Assembly: GCA_030710605.1 (NCBI GenBank)
Contig: CP092886.1
Location: forward strand, 52,540,394 to 52,604,393
DNA length: 64,000 nucleotides
Source: Cordylochernes scorpioides
Taxonomy: Eukaryota; Arthropoda; Arachnida; Pseudoscorpiones; Chernetidae
Direction: 5' to 3'
Made by a program: the position numbers and the translations under genes. The notes beneath the pieces are model-generated. The model was not told the DNA's origin, ran no database searches, and saw nothing but the letters and a program-made list of their open reading frames with translations. Within the stretch, counting starts at the first letter, position 1. Every line of letters begins with the position of its first letter. Below are positions 11,621 to 24,211 of this stretch, in pieces.

Positions 11621-12250
11621 TTATTCAATTTGAAAAACAAATTTTGAAATACAGAAGATATATTTTTGCGTTTCCTTTAAATAAATATTAATTTTAATGC
11701 GAGGCATTTTTTTTGAGTAAATGATCTGATATCGATATATACATATGTTGAATATTGCAGGATAAACAAAAATAACTAAAAGAAAATGTGATCGCAAACC
11801 TTTACACTTTAACCAGTAGGTATTTATAGTTTCTAGTAGAAGGGAGAGTAGTAATTCACAGGGAAAGTATTGCCAAAACATTGAAAATAGCATTCACAGG
11901 ATCTTCGGGTGTAGCTAATTAAATAGAACGACACCTGAACAAATAGGCATTCTAAGTTCTTAGTCGGCTGTAGAGTGTAGTTCATAAGTAAGTGTTTGCT
12001 ATAATATTCTATTAGATATTATGCTTTGCCGGTAAAGCCTTTCGGAAGATTACCTTTATAAGAAATAATGAGGCAAATCTTAGCATCTGTACCAATAAAT
12101 ATATATTTGTTTATTATGTATAATAAAGCAAAAAGGGAACATTCTGGACCCTCACAAAGCATTTCGGATGGCAGAGCTTCTTGTTCCACTAGATGACGCT
12201 CTGCCATCAAAAATGTGTATGTGAGCATTCAGGATACGCCTTTTTTGTTT
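11621..12250. other. No gene; MITE fragment near 12180-12245
   Basis: AT-rich sequence shared by both arms, ending in a short CACATGTG-family fragment (CCACTAGATGACGCTCTGCC, then GAGCATTCAGGATACGCC). Confidence 0.5.
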
Positions 12251-12254
12251 TAAT

Positions 12255-12535
12255 ATTGTCGCGATAAAAAATAATTGAATAGGCTCAGTAATTACTTTAA
12301 ATATTTATTTAATTAGTTATATGAAATATGTTAAATATAAAATAAGGGTTATGCTATACATGCGCCGAGTCGACTCAAGAGTTCGACCGAGAGGCCTAAA
12401 CTGTTCTTCACGCGGCACGTTCCATTCCACGTGGCGCCGCTGTTGTCCCGACCGGTCCTACTAGCCAAGTTAAGAGGGAATGGCAGGGAACTCTGTTTTC
12501 CTGACATCATTAACACCTGCGACCCTTTTTCTATA
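12255..12535 (-). repeat. GC-rich-core interspersed repeat, left arm
   Basis: Carries CGCCGAGTCGACTCAAGAGT, CACGTGGCGCCGCTGTTGTC and CCTACTAGCCAAGTTAAGA next to an AT-rich half (ATTAGTTATATGAAATATGT). The same unit occurs at 27985-28260 and, as a complete foldback, at 51990-52163 plus 57937-58203. Confidence 0.75.
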
Positions 12536-13241
12536 TTAAAAACATATATTTTTCCTCATTACATATAATAAACTTGATTTATCTTACTAATAGTTTGAAA
12601 AAACCACAAACACATATATGCGCGCAGTCAATAAACATTAATATTTAAAATAGTTTATATAATATATTGTTGTTCAAACATACAATATTATTTATATTAT
12701 TTGATCATGCATATATATATGAGAAAATATTTGATATTTATACAGCAAATATTTATCCAGTTTACACACAAGAGTAAAACTCTATATTTTAATGTTAAAT
12801 ATGTGTCAATAAAGGAGGGGTTGATGAATATTTCAAACTATATATAATATCAAATATTGAATGGTTCTATGCCTCTTACTTGTATATTCTCTTACATCCA
12901 TTTGTTCATATATTTTGAATCATTGGATTCGTTTCAATAAATTTAAGAAAAAATATACGGGCTATTCTTCTATTTCTCCCTTTCTATATTGAAATATATT
13001 TATTTCTTTTTGTGAACTGTGTGTAGACTTACTAATTTTGTTTCAAAAATAATACTTAATTGTTTAGTTCATTTATTTATTACCTGTGTTGCAAATAAGT
13101 CACGCTATATCCGATAATTGAGAGAGAGAAGAGAGCGTGACACTATTCACCATAATTCATATTGTAAATAAGTGTTTAGTTGTTATCCTATATTACTAGA
13201 TATCCTTAACTATACTGAAATAGTTTTTACATCATAAGTAT

Positions 13242-14383
13242 TGTTGCATCATGATTAATGCGCATATTTTAAAAATTATTTATAATGTTTTTTTAATATA
13301 TTTAAAATTTGAATTATATATGTAATGATGATGAAGTTCTGGTAGCTCTTGTAGATTCCTGTCGACTAAACATGTGGTGAGGTATCCAGTCGACTTATTC
13401 TATGGTGTGGGTCCTTGTAACTCTCGCTATACTGTGTTGACCGAGAGTAACAGTCAGGATGGGGAGTTTTCCAGTACCTCTCTGCACCTTGTAAGACCTT
13501 TAAAAGTTCTCACAGAGTACAGGCAGAGTGGAAAGCTTGGGAATGTTCATACACAAAAAACGAAGACACAGTTGCACTAAGAAAGTTCCGTGAACAGATA
13601 AAGGTTGAGCTAGGAGCGAAAGATGGAGAGATAGAAGATTTCTTACTGGTCTACATGATGGATGAGATGGACCTGGGGTACAACCGACGCGGTCTGACGC
13701 AGATGGTAAACTAACTGTCAAGTGACTGTATTTTTGGTTAAAGACGGGGGGCCCTTCATATATCTTTCCCGAGAAAGGGGAGTGTTGCATTACAGCACAT
13801 GCGACAGGGGCGCGGATCGTCTGGCGAAACTGGACACTGGCGCCGTCCTGACAGTTTCTAATCTATCTTTAAACTTTGTTGTTTTGTGACTGCTATATGC
13901 TCGATCTCTGCGTTAGCTCAACTCTTAATCTATTACAGAGTTTTATTTATTTATCCTCAGTTTGTACAAAGTACATTACATACGATGATGAAATGACACA
14001 TGTCAATCATGCGTATGATCATTTACAGATATGTTTCTATTATAAAACATGAAAATCTTGTTATAAGTTATATACAATATGGGGTTGTTGGTTTAAATTA
14101 CCATATATATATATTTATTTATTTTTATAAAACAGATTATTATACTATAAAATATTATGTACTATAAAACATTTGTATTTGGATACACTGAATACACCAC
14201 CTGCTTCAAACTTTGATGTGATAAATAAAGAGATATTCTAGGTATTACCTAAAAATATAGTTGTCTTGTTATTGACTGGTTTCCCTTTGTAGAATGGTTG
14301 AGACACGTTTGGGAAAGATGCAAGACGCGTCTGAGGAGAGAATCAAGACTGAAGGATCTGCCAAACCGCAGCCTGGTGCAACA
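13242..14383 (+). repeat. Solo LTR (family B, gypsy-related), left arm, interrupted
   Basis: Starts TGTTGCATCATGATTAAT, ends GCAGCCTGGTGCAACA, and is flanked by GTAT on both sides (13238-13241 and 14384-14387). It is related to the LTRs of the gypsy element at 52517-57720. A 783-bp element is inserted at 13321-14103. At 14294 an ATG opens a short frame (MVETRLGKMQ...) homologous to the LTR-encoded start of the gypsy gag. Confidence 0.85.
13321..14103 (+). mobile_element. Unclassified 783-bp element in LTR B
   Basis: Begins TGTAATGATG and ends AATTACCA, between TATATA and TATATA. A related 749-bp copy stands at 46043-46791 with the same kind of ends and flanks. The TG...CA ends and AT target resemble an LTR, but no partner or internal region is seen. 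The middle includes peptide-like phrases (KVELGAK-type) broken by stops. Confidence 0.7.
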
Positions 14384-14387
14384 GTAT

Positions 14388-16152
14388 AAAAGGATTAGCT
14401 TCAATTTTGTGGATCATTTTTTAATGAATTTTTAGCTCGTCAAATTATTCCGAAAAATATCATTAAAGTCCAAGAGACTGAGTACCTTACACCAAGAGAT
14501 CATCTTAAAGAGAACAACATTTATTCTGATGGCTCTAGAAAATATCGAAGACTCATTTCCAAAGGTAGTTATTGATTTACAGTGCATTTACAGTTTTGAA
14601 TTTTGTAGCCTTTAAATGTGTTTAATTTTTTTAGAAGAACATTTTTCAATGCTGATATACCTCATTCGGTCTAAGAATATATTCAATCAAAAAACGTTCC
14701 ACTAAAAAGAAGTTCAAACAACGGAATATATACATATAAATCGTTCTGAAAATAGAGCAATCCATACTTAATTCATTAAATAGTAAAAAGGCATATATTG
14801 GATTGAATAAAAGATTTATTTGCCAATATTTCGTATAGTTGAACGCAAACTTTTATCGAGGCATTACATTTTTTTATACACAAACTAAGCTCCTTTTTAA
14901 TATTATTGTAATTTCTATAATAATATTTTCATGCACAATTTTTTCTCCACCTGCTTTTTATTTTAAATGATTTCAACTGTGATATTATAACACTATGCGG
15001 CGCTGAGTTTGTTTATACAAAGATGTAATGCCTTGATAAAGGTTGGCGTTCAGACAACCGAAATATTGACAAATAAATCTTTTATGCAATCCAATATATG
15101 CCTTTTTACTATCTAATACATATAAATGATTAACCGATAACTTTAGCACATATATATTGCTTTTGTGTTGAAATACCTACTTGAAAAATCATAGTTTCGT
15201 TCAATAGCCCTGATCATAATGAATTCCCCGTTTATTTTAGATATAAGACTAGTTTCCTGTGTACGTTAAAGCCATTATACCAATATTAGGAGGATGTGTA
15301 TCATCAGTGGTGAACTCTCCCTGTGATTTCGCCAGTTTAACCTACAGTTGGTTTAAGATGTTTCGTATATATCCTATACCATATTATCACAGTATACGCA
15401 GTAGATTATTTTAGATGGAAACCGTCGCTAAAAAGAGATTTTGGCAGTTGGTCTTTCAGAATCTTTTAATTTTTAACGTAGTATTTATTTATGTACGCGA
15501 CACCATATATATTTATTATTTGTATATTAATTTATAGTTACAAATAGTATCCACAGCTATTATTTATTAATTTCAAGCCTCAAAGTAAACAAATGATTCA
15601 TGCGTAAAACTGACTTTGCATCTTCTCTAAGGGAAGTCAAGTAATCAATTTGCAAGTGGCGATAAAGGTGACTAACTCAGCTAGCCAATAAAAGGCAAGT
15701 TACTAAGCACCTAAGAGGATCTTATTTACCTACTCCCCACCCCCCAGGTAAATAGGAGAAGGCTATTTTTCTGCTGGCTCCTTAGAACGCATCGAGGTGG
15801 AAATAAATAACTCGAGGCCATTATTGCTCCAAGCTAATTAAGCCCGGCCCAATATTAGAAGGTGAATTTTAACGAGAGGAGAGGATAAAAAATAGTCCAA
15901 CAAAGCCAAAAAAAATAGTTAATAAGTACCTTTGGTGATGGCGCAATTCACGTATATTAAAAGAGATAATATTCTAATATAAAAATAAATTTTAATCTTA
16001 CAACAATATTTAATCTGCAAGGTGGATTTATTGATTTATGGAGCGTGGCGATCAAGGGTTAAAAAAAGGTTTACATCGGCTGTTATTGTCCCCTCCAAGC
16101 TCGTGGTTTTCGAACTCGATCCTCGCTTTGGTCAGAATTTGTGAAGAGTTTG
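14388..16152. other. Shared spacer with Penelope-like foldback at 14785-15115
   Basis: No gene. At 14785-15115 the phrase TTGAATAAAAGATTTATTTG and its inverse flank inverted AACGC...CTTTATC...GGCATTACAT phrases, resembling Penelope-like terminal sequence. A degraded two-hairpin module lies at 15290-15355. The whole block is mirrored at 25140-26920. Confidence 0.6.
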
Positions 16153-17160
16153 TACATAGTTGAAGAATTAAAATCAAACTGAACGGTGACAAAATGAACA
16201 CGATTCAATTATATGAAGAAAGAAAAACTACATTTATATATAAAATATTATATAAATAGTCCAGTTAGCAGAGTACCATTTGAATTTAAGAATATTAAAA
16301 TAGAGATATTTTATATTAGCAAATAAAACAACTTTTTATTGCTTTTACTGAGATATCAATATATCAGAAAGGCCTGGCTCTTCAGTGAGGACTATCGACT
16401 ATAAAAACAGAAATTCCACTAGATGCCTTCATATGTCAGCGATCTACAAATACAAATTTGCATAGGCGCAAGCTTCAAAATTATATCACAGATATTACCC
16501 ATAGCAACCGCCTAGCTTTGTATTCCGCAAAAAGAATGAACAGTCCTAAACAGTGTAAATACAGGCGCCAAGAGTGTTATGAAATCATCTAACTGTTATA
16601 TAAAGATTTAAAATCCTTATTCTTATATATTGATTATTTTGAGCGGCTAGCAAGACAACATGCGCTTGAAGCGCGAGGTGCGTTAATTGTTAATTTAAAA
16701 AAAATGGGAATAGAGAGTAAAGAAAACTGCAAATTTACTTGATAAAAATGTCGGCCATGAAAATATTTTGATATTGATTAAAGAAGGAGTATTCAGAGTG
16801 ATATTGGATTTACAAGAATGAATATGGATATACAATTCTATGGCGAGATTGAAGACAATTGACAATTAAAATCATTTTATTGACATCTTGTCAATATATG
16901 TTCACAGTCTGCACTATTTAAAAATATATTATATGCACGAAAAACACTATGTACAATGAATATGGCGCCTCTGCGAGCGCTACAGAGATTGTTGGAGAAT
17001 CGCCAGTGGGTCTCCAGCGACACATGCATTTCGCGATCTACGAAGAGCGCTGAAAGCGTAAAAGAAATGAAGTAATTAAAATTATATTATTAAAAAAAAA
17101 GAATGAATAAATAGAATAAAGAAGGCCAGTTCATTATATTTCAATAATTTTTCTACTCAA
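16153..17160. other. Left-arm-only segment, no gene recognised
   Basis: About 1 kb with no partner in the right arm, where an unrelated Penelope segment (24212-25138) occupies the same position between identical flanks. No open frame of note. Confidence 0.65.
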
Positions 17161-17399
17161 ATATATTTATCGTGTATAGTTTATATATATTTTTATATAT
17201 TTATTATATAGTTTATTATCCATTTATTCTAATTTTCCAACAACCCCCTATTTTTATTTTGGTTGTAAAAAAAAGTGTTTATAAAAGCAATATTAGAACC
17301 AAAAAAAAATTTTTCTCCTCTTATTAATTCTGTACTCCAAAATATGAGGAAATTTCTAAAATTTGAATTTTCCCAAATGTATCTGAGTTGATGCTGAGA

Positions 17400-18625
17400 T
17401 TTTTTATAAATAGAACCACTACTCTATATACACACACCAGTATCACGGAATGGATAGGTTAGAATCACAACTCTTAATTCACACGCCAGTTAAAGGAAAG
17501 GCTCAGCTATAATCCTAACTTCAAATTCACACGCAAGTTAATAGAAATAATTAGCTATAATAACCACTCTATATTCACATGCCACAGTATCACGGAAGGG
17601 ATGAGCTAGAACCACCACTCTATATCCACACGCCAAGATCACAGAAAGGATCATCAAGAACCCTACTCTATATTCACACACACGTTAGTTAAGAAAAGGA
17701 TGAGCTAGAGCCACCACTCTATATCCACACGCCAAGATCACAGAAAGGATCATCAAGAACTACTACTCTACATTCACACACACGCTAGTTAAGAAAAGGA
17801 TGAGCTAGAACCCCCACTCTATAGCCACACGCAGGAATCAAGAAGGTATCAGCTAGAACCACCACTCTATATCCACACGCCAAGATCATAGAAAGGATTA
17901 TCAAGAACCACTACTCTATATTCAGACACACGCCAGTTAAGAAAGGGATGAGCTAAAACCCCCACTCTACATTCACATACCAGTATCACGGAAGGTATCA
18001 GCTAGAACCACTACTCTATATTCACACACACACGCCAGTTAAAGAAAAGGATGAGCTAGAACCCCCACTATATAGCCACACGCAGGAACCAAGAAGCAAT
18101 CAGCTAGAAACACCACTATATATTCACATTCCAGTATAACGGAAAAGACTAAGCTAGAACCACCATTCTATATCCACACGCCAAGATCACAGAAAGGATC
18201 ATCATGAACCACTACTCCATATTCACACACACGCCAGTTAAAAGAAGGATGAGCTAGAACCCCCACTCTATATTCACGCGCATGAATCAAGAAGGGATCA
18301 GCCTGAAACACCACTCTACACGCCAATATTGGTTAAAATCACAACTCTAAATTCACATTCCATTTAAAGGGGAATATCAGCTAGAGTCCCCATTCTATTA
18401 ATATATTCACATGCAGGAATAAAGAAAGGATCAGATAGAACTATTACTCTAAATTCACATGGAGGTTGAAGAAAAGGATCATTTAGACCACCACTTTATA
18501 TTCACACGCAGGAATTAAGAAAGGAACGGCTAGAATCACTACTCTATATTCATACGCCAGTATTAAGTAAATGATCAGCTATAACCCCCACCCTATATTC
18601 AAAGGCCACTGTCAAGGCGGCCCAG
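17400..18625 (+). repeat. About 60-bp satellite, left arm
   Basis: Roughly 20 units of the form CTAGAACCACCACTCTATAT, CCACACGCCA, then AAGATCACAGAAAGGATCAT or a variant. Higher-order alternation of two or three unit types is visible. Confidence 0.9.
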
Positions 18626-19250
18626 ACACGGAGCAGATTGTGTCGTTAGCCATTCATTAAGCCGTCGTTAGCAAATCGGAATACTTTAATAGAAATTTAA
18701 GACCCTGCGCAATTTACCAAGTGCCTTTAGTGTAGGCGCCTCCAATTATTCACCGCGGAGTTATGAGGATTTACAATAAATTATCTGGCAAGCGATGCGG
18801 TTGAATTCATTTCGCAATTTATATATCTAATAAAAGTATAACTCAAATTAGATATTGATCCCTTTATTGTCTAACAAATAGACTTAAGCATTGTGATTCC
18901 CACATTTGATAATATATATTTTTATTATCGGAAGGGCTAAAACTAATACTTATAAAGCTTGTTTTATAGATATATATTTTAAAATTCAAACAATATATAT
19001 ATTACAAAAATATATACGCTAACTAGTAAATAAACATTAATTAAAGTATCGAAAATAATAAAAATTCTTTATCTGCATAGGGCCTCTCCTACATCGGCTG
19101 TAACACTTTTCGTCCAGAGTAATGTCCTGGTGTACGTTGACGATTTTGTACAGATTATCCTTGATGATATACATTTGAACCTGTCATTAAAGGTCTCGAA
19201 CCCCCCCCCCCCATCAGGTTTTTGTCCAGGTTTCAAGGAGAACTATGAGG
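18626..19250. other. Shared unique sequence, no gene recognised
   Basis: Mirrored at about 22100-22715, ending in a C homopolymer (19197-19213). No repeat family or gene identified. Confidence 0.5.
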
Positions 19251-20235
19251 AAGAACTTTGCTAAGCTACCCATGGGAATAGCTTGGACAAAATGACTAAC
19301 ATTTTGAGGATTATTCTAATATCTGGACAAATTATATTTTCTCAAGATAAACATTTCAAATGCCTTTTGATGCAGAACATCGCCAAATTGATCCCATCGT
19401 CTGGATTATAATATCTGTAGCACCTTAAGGTCTTTAGAGAGAGATCTCAGAAGACAACTGTTTTCTACATCTTTATGAACTTTTAGATTTCTGGCTGAAG
19501 TTATAATTTCGTATCGAAGTGCGCATCGCTCTACACCTGCACTTTTCAAATTCCACACGCCGCATCGTAACAGACAATACAACCAATTGTTTTCTCTGAA
19601 ATCTCCTAATAACTGAAAACATACGAGTGCGCCATCGTATCACGAACCACATAGAGACACGTGAACACCGCTAATTACTGAAGCTCACTATTCGCATCCT
19701 ACTTGATTGGTCGAATTGCCACACATCGCAGAACAGTCCATAACCGAGTTTATTGAGCGTTATGAGAGTCAACCGTGGATATGGGTGCTTCTAGCCTTGA
19801 CTCTATCTCTTCTTTGCCGTTGGTTCTCGGGTCACGACTTTGAATTAGCGGTCCGTCTGTTTATATATGCCCTTCCCATTTATGAGCACCTCTTCTAAAC
19901 AGGTCTGTACTGACTGAGGCCATTGGCCTAAGACTCTGGCCAATAGGTACTGGTCTTATCTCTGAATCAGGCCTCTTTCTCTGTAGGCTTTTACCGTCAC
20001 CTAGCTGCCTTCTTACTTGCAGCGCTGACTGTATCAACGAAGACTGGACGAAGACGTCCTACTCATCATGGCGTCTACAGATGCGTGTGTTTACGAATAT
20101 TTTTTTATCCGATGATAAGGAATAAGGGGTTGAATACTCTTCTTATTTTTTATAGAAGGGATCTTGAACGTAGAAGAGGAGCTTATTACATTCCATTTTT
20201 GTGTGTATATACAATTATCAAACTATTAACACACA
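19251..20235. other. Left-arm-only 985-bp block
   Basis: Higher GC than its surroundings and absent from the right arm, where the flanks are directly adjacent (near 22095). A 63-codon frame at 19707-19898 has one hydrophobic stretch (WVLLALTLSLLCRWF). No family recognised. Confidence 0.6.
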
Positions 20236-20319
20236 CATATATATATATATACTATATATAAATCACTTTGAACATTTTAAATATATTAATTTGTAATATA
20301 TCTTTATAATATCCACTTG

Positions 20320-20470
20320 GCTAAATCAATGTTTAGTTGATTTCTGTTCCACCAGTTGGCGCTCTGACTTCTGTAAAGCACATGTGCTCCTGGTCAGGAT
20401 ATGCTTTCTTTATTTATAAGCCTGACCCACTTATTTTTATTTTTTCTATTATTTTTTTCACATTAAAAAT
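20320..20470. mobile_element. Half foldback MITE near palindrome centre, left arm
   Basis: One arm of the CACATGTG family (GTTCCACCAGTTGGCGCTCT, AAGCACATGTGCTCCTGG, CAGGATATGC). Only a single arm is present, unlike the right side. Confidence 0.75.
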
Positions 20471-20505
20471 GATATGTACTCAAAATAAAATGAAGGATTG
20501 ATATC

Positions 20506-20697
20506 GTGGGAAGTCGAAGCCCCGCGGCAAAGATGAAGATTTTATATCACCAGGATTTAAAATATATCTTACAAGTGCACAAGACCTATGGATCCGCTGA
20601 GAGAAAAAGTGCAAATATGACATTTTGTTCAAAAGACAATTGCCTTTTCTATACTGCGGATCTTAATATGGACTACCTCCTTGTTACTTACATTTGA
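20506..20697 (+). other. Conserved short open frame near the centre (also 21434-21664 minus)
   Basis: Both arms share a frame starting at a GTG (GSRSPAAKMKILYHQDLKYI and onward). The two versions differ at several residues with no excess of silent changes, and there is no ATG start, so it may be non-coding. No domain recognised. Confidence 0.2.
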
Positions 20698-20771
20698 ATA
20701 CAAACTGTTCTTTTTCTCGGATTTGTAACACGGTAATCGTATTCCCATTTCATATCAGTAGGAAATTAATA

Positions 20772-21298
20772 GATCACGTGAAAAGGCTTCGTTAAAATTC
20801 AAAATTTACATGAAAACGGTATTACTTGATGTAATAGTGCCAAAAAAAGAAGTTATTGTGTTAACAAAACTATAATATATCTTTAAAATAGCAAAGTATA
20901 TAGCATATTTCTAATTAGGTTTATTTACTTGTTTACTGAAACTATTGAAAAACTTTTCAAATAATATTATATATTACAAACATATGGAAATAAGATAACA
21001 TATGTGAAAACAATATTTAATAGAAGATTGTTATATATTATATATATCTTTGATAAAACTGCTATAGAGAGTGAAAGCAAAAAAATGAGCTAATAAAGAA
21101 GGAAGATTGATTTTATACCTTGGCGTTTATTAAATAAACGAACAACTTTCAATAAATCCCTCCAATTGTTTCAGAAAGGATTCTACAACGAATTCCCTCC
21201 TCCTTATACGATAAAGGAAATTTACTCCGTTATTCCAATCTCTTTAATTAATTATAGTTTCATATTTCTATCGAGATAGTTATAGATATCTTGGAAAA
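20772..21298. other. Unpaired sequence next to the palindrome centre
   Basis: I find no reverse-complement partner for this 527-bp AT-rich stretch in the window. It runs from the end of arm homology to the assembly gap, so it is either part of the loop or sequence whose partner is missing in the gap. No gene or known repeat is recognised. Confidence 0.6.
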
Positions 21299-21398
21299 NN
21301 NNNNNNNNNNNNNNNNNNNNNNNNNNNNNNNNNNNNNNNNNNNNNNNNNNNNNNNNNNNNNNNNNNNNNNNNNNNNNNNNNNNNNNNNNNNNNNNNNN
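21299..21398. other. Assembly gap (100 N)
   Basis: A run of exactly 100 N, typical of a scaffolder placeholder rather than a measured gap. It lies at the symmetry centre of the inverted repeat, so contig order and orientation here are not proven by sequence. Confidence 0.99.
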
Positions 21399-21689
21399 TA
21401 TTAATTTCATCTTGATATGAAATGGGAATAAGATTACCGTGTTACACATCCGAGAAAAAGAACAGTTTGTATTCTAATGTAAGTAACAAGGAGGTATTCC
21501 ATATTAAAGTCCGCGGTACAGAAATGGGAATTGTCCTTTGAACAAATAGTCATATTTGCACTTTTTCTTTCAGCGGATCCATAGGTCTTTTTCACTTGTA
21601 AGATATATTTTAAATCCTGGTGATATAAAATCTTCATCTTTGCCGCGGGGCTTCGACTTCCCACGATATTAATCCTTCATTTTATTTTG

Positions 21690-21970
21690 AGTACATATCA
21701 TTTTTAATGAAAAATAATAGAAAAAAATAAAAATTAAGTGGGTCAGGCGTTGATATTATAAATAAAGAAAGCATATCCTTACCAGGAGCACGTGTGCTTT
21801 ACAGAAGTCAGAGCGCCAACTGGTGGAACAGAAATCAACTAAACATTGATTTAGCCTGTTCAATGTTTAGTTTATTTCTGTTCCACCAGATGGCGCTCTG
21901 CCTTCTGTAAAGCACATGTGCTCCTGGTCAGGATATGCTTCTTTATCATTTTAATATATCGTTATTCCCA
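21690..21970. mobile_element. Complete foldback MITE near palindrome centre, right arm
   Basis: Two inverted arms (21745-21850 and 21855-21960) around TTTAGCCTGTTCAATG. Each arm has the CACATGTG-family words. Confidence 0.8.
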
Positions 21971-22714
21971 TAGTCTATTAGATTTTCGAATTAGAAAACA
22001 TTCATCGGCATCAGAGCCAAGTGGATATATAAAGATTTGTTACAAATTAATATATTCAAAATGTTCAAAGTGATTTATATATATATAGTATATATAGTTC
22101 TCCTTGAAACCTGGACAAAAACCTGATGGGGGGGTTCGAGACCTTTCATGACAGGTTCAAATGTATATCCTCACGGATAATAAGTACAAAATCGTCAACG
22201 TACACCAGGACATTACTCTGGACGAAAAGTGTTACAGTCGATGTAGGAGAGGCCCTATGCAGAGAGAGAATTTTTATGCTTTTCGATAGTTTATTTACTA
22301 GTTAGCGTATATATTTTTGCAATATATATATTATATGAATTTTAAAATATATATATATAAAACAAGCTTTATAAGTATTAGTTTTAGCCCTTCCGATAAT
22401 AAATAGATATATTATAAAATGTGGGAATCACAATGCTTAAGTCTATTTGTTAGATAATAAAGGGATCAATATCTAATTTGAGTTATACTTTTATTAGATA
22501 TATAAATTGCGAAATGAATTCAACCGCATCGCTTGCCAGATAATTTATTGTAAATCCTCATAACTCCGCGGTGAATAATTGGAGGCGCCTACACTAAAGG
22601 CACTTGGTAAATTGCGCAGGGTCTTAAATTTCTATTAAAGTATTCCGATTTGCTAACGACGGCTTAATGAATGGCTAACGACACAATCTGCTCCGTGTCT
22701 GGGACGCCTTGACA

Positions 22715-23975
22715 GTGGCCTTTGAATATAGGGTGGGGGTTCTAGCTGATCATTTACTTAATACTGGCGTATGAATATAGAGTAGTGATTCTAGCCGTTC
22801 CTTTCTTAATTCCTGCGTGTGGATATAAAGTGGTGGTCTAGCTGATCCTTTTCTTTAACTTCAATGTGAATTTAGAGTAATGGTTCTATCTGACCCTTTT
22901 TTTATTCCTGCATGTGAATATATTAATAGAATGGGGGCTCTAGCTGATATTCCCCTTTAACTGGAATGTGAATTTAGAGTTGTGATTTTAACCAATTTTT
23001 TCGTGATATTGGCGTGTAGAGTGGTGTTTCAGGCTGATCCCTTCTTGATTCATGCGCGTGAATATAGAGTGGGGGTTCTAGCTCATCCTTTTCTTTAACT
23101 GGCGTGTGTGTGAATATAGAATAGTGGTTCTTGATGATCCTTTCTGTGATCTTGGCGTGTGGATATAGAATGGTGGTTCTAGCTTAGTCTTTTCCGTTAT
23201 ACTGGAATATGAATAAGAGTGGTGTTTCAAGCTGATTGTTTCTTGATTCCTGCGTGTGGCTATAGAGTGAGGGTTCTAGCTCATCCTTTTCTTTAACTGG
23301 CGTGTAAGTGTGAATATAGAGTAGTGGTTCTAGCTGATCCCTTCCGTGATACTGGCATGTGAATGTAGAGTGGGGGTTCTAGCTCATCCTTTTCTTAACT
23401 GGCGTGTGTGTGAATATAGAGTAGTGGTTCTTGATAATCCTTTCTATGATCTCTTGGCGTGTGGATATAGAGTGGTGGTTCTAGCTGATCCCTTCTTGAT
23501 TCCTGCGTGTGGCTATAGAGTGGGGGTTCTAGCTCATCCTTTTCTTAACTGGCGTGTGTGTGAATATAGAGTAGTGGTTCTTGATAATCCTTTCTATGAT
23601 CTTGGCGTGTGGATATAGAGTGGTGGTTCTAGCTGATCCCTTCTTGATTCCTGCGTGTGGCTATAGAGTGGGGGTTCTAGCTCATCCTTTTCTTAACTGG
23701 CGTGTGTGTGTGAATATAGAGTAGTGGTTCTTGATGATCCTTTCTGTGATCTTGGCGTGTGGATATAGAGTGGTGGTTCTAGCTCATCCCTTCCGTGATA
23801 CTGTGGCATGTGAATATAGAGTGGTTATTATAGCTAATTATTTCTATTAACTTGCGTGTGAATTTAGAGTTGGGATTTTAGCTGATCCTTTCCTTTAACT
23901 GGCGTGTGAATTTAGAGTTGTGATTCTAACCTATCCATTCCGTGATACTGGTGTGTGTATATAGAGTAGGGGTTC
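22715..23975 (-). repeat. About 60-bp satellite, right arm
   Basis: Mirror of 17400-18625, including locally homogenised units (for example 23340-23800). A 90-codon plus-strand frame at 23346-23618 is a by-product of the periodicity. Confidence 0.9.
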
Positions 23976-24211
23976 TATTTATAAAAAAAGCCCAGCATCA
24001 ACTTAGATACATTTGGGAAAATTCAAATTTTAGAAAATTTCATCATATATTTTGGAGTACAGAATTAATAAGAGGAAATATGTCTTCTTTTTTTTTTTGG
24101 TTATGATATTGCTTTTATAAACACTATTTTTTACAACCAAAATAAAATTAGGGGGTTGTTGGAAAATTAGAATAAATGGATAATAAACTATATGATGTAC
24201 ACGATAAATAT

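Larger units (their letters stand above)
1..20771 (+). repeat. Left arm of giant inverted repeat
   Basis: Read by eye, this stretch matches the reverse complement of 21399-43818 in the same order: base 1 pairs with about 43818, the solo LTR at 3230-3720 with 39624-40140, the SINE at 10460 with 30140, and 20700 with about 21475. Identity is high but not perfect. Left-only blocks are 11263-11406, 13321-14103, 16153-17160 and 19251-20235. The arm may extend beyond the window start, which cannot be seen here. Confidence 0.95.

Noticed and set aside
17400..18625. CRISPR-like array
   Set aside because: Repeats are contiguous and diverged with no unique spacers; this is a eukaryotic satellite.
19120..19160. 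Reverse-transcriptase YVDD box (LVYVDDF)
   Set aside because: Four matching residues in a short frame without any neighbouring RT motif; treated as chance.
21252..21449. Open frame spanning the N run
   Set aside because: The frame is created by undefined bases; the same applies to frames across 49438-49537.
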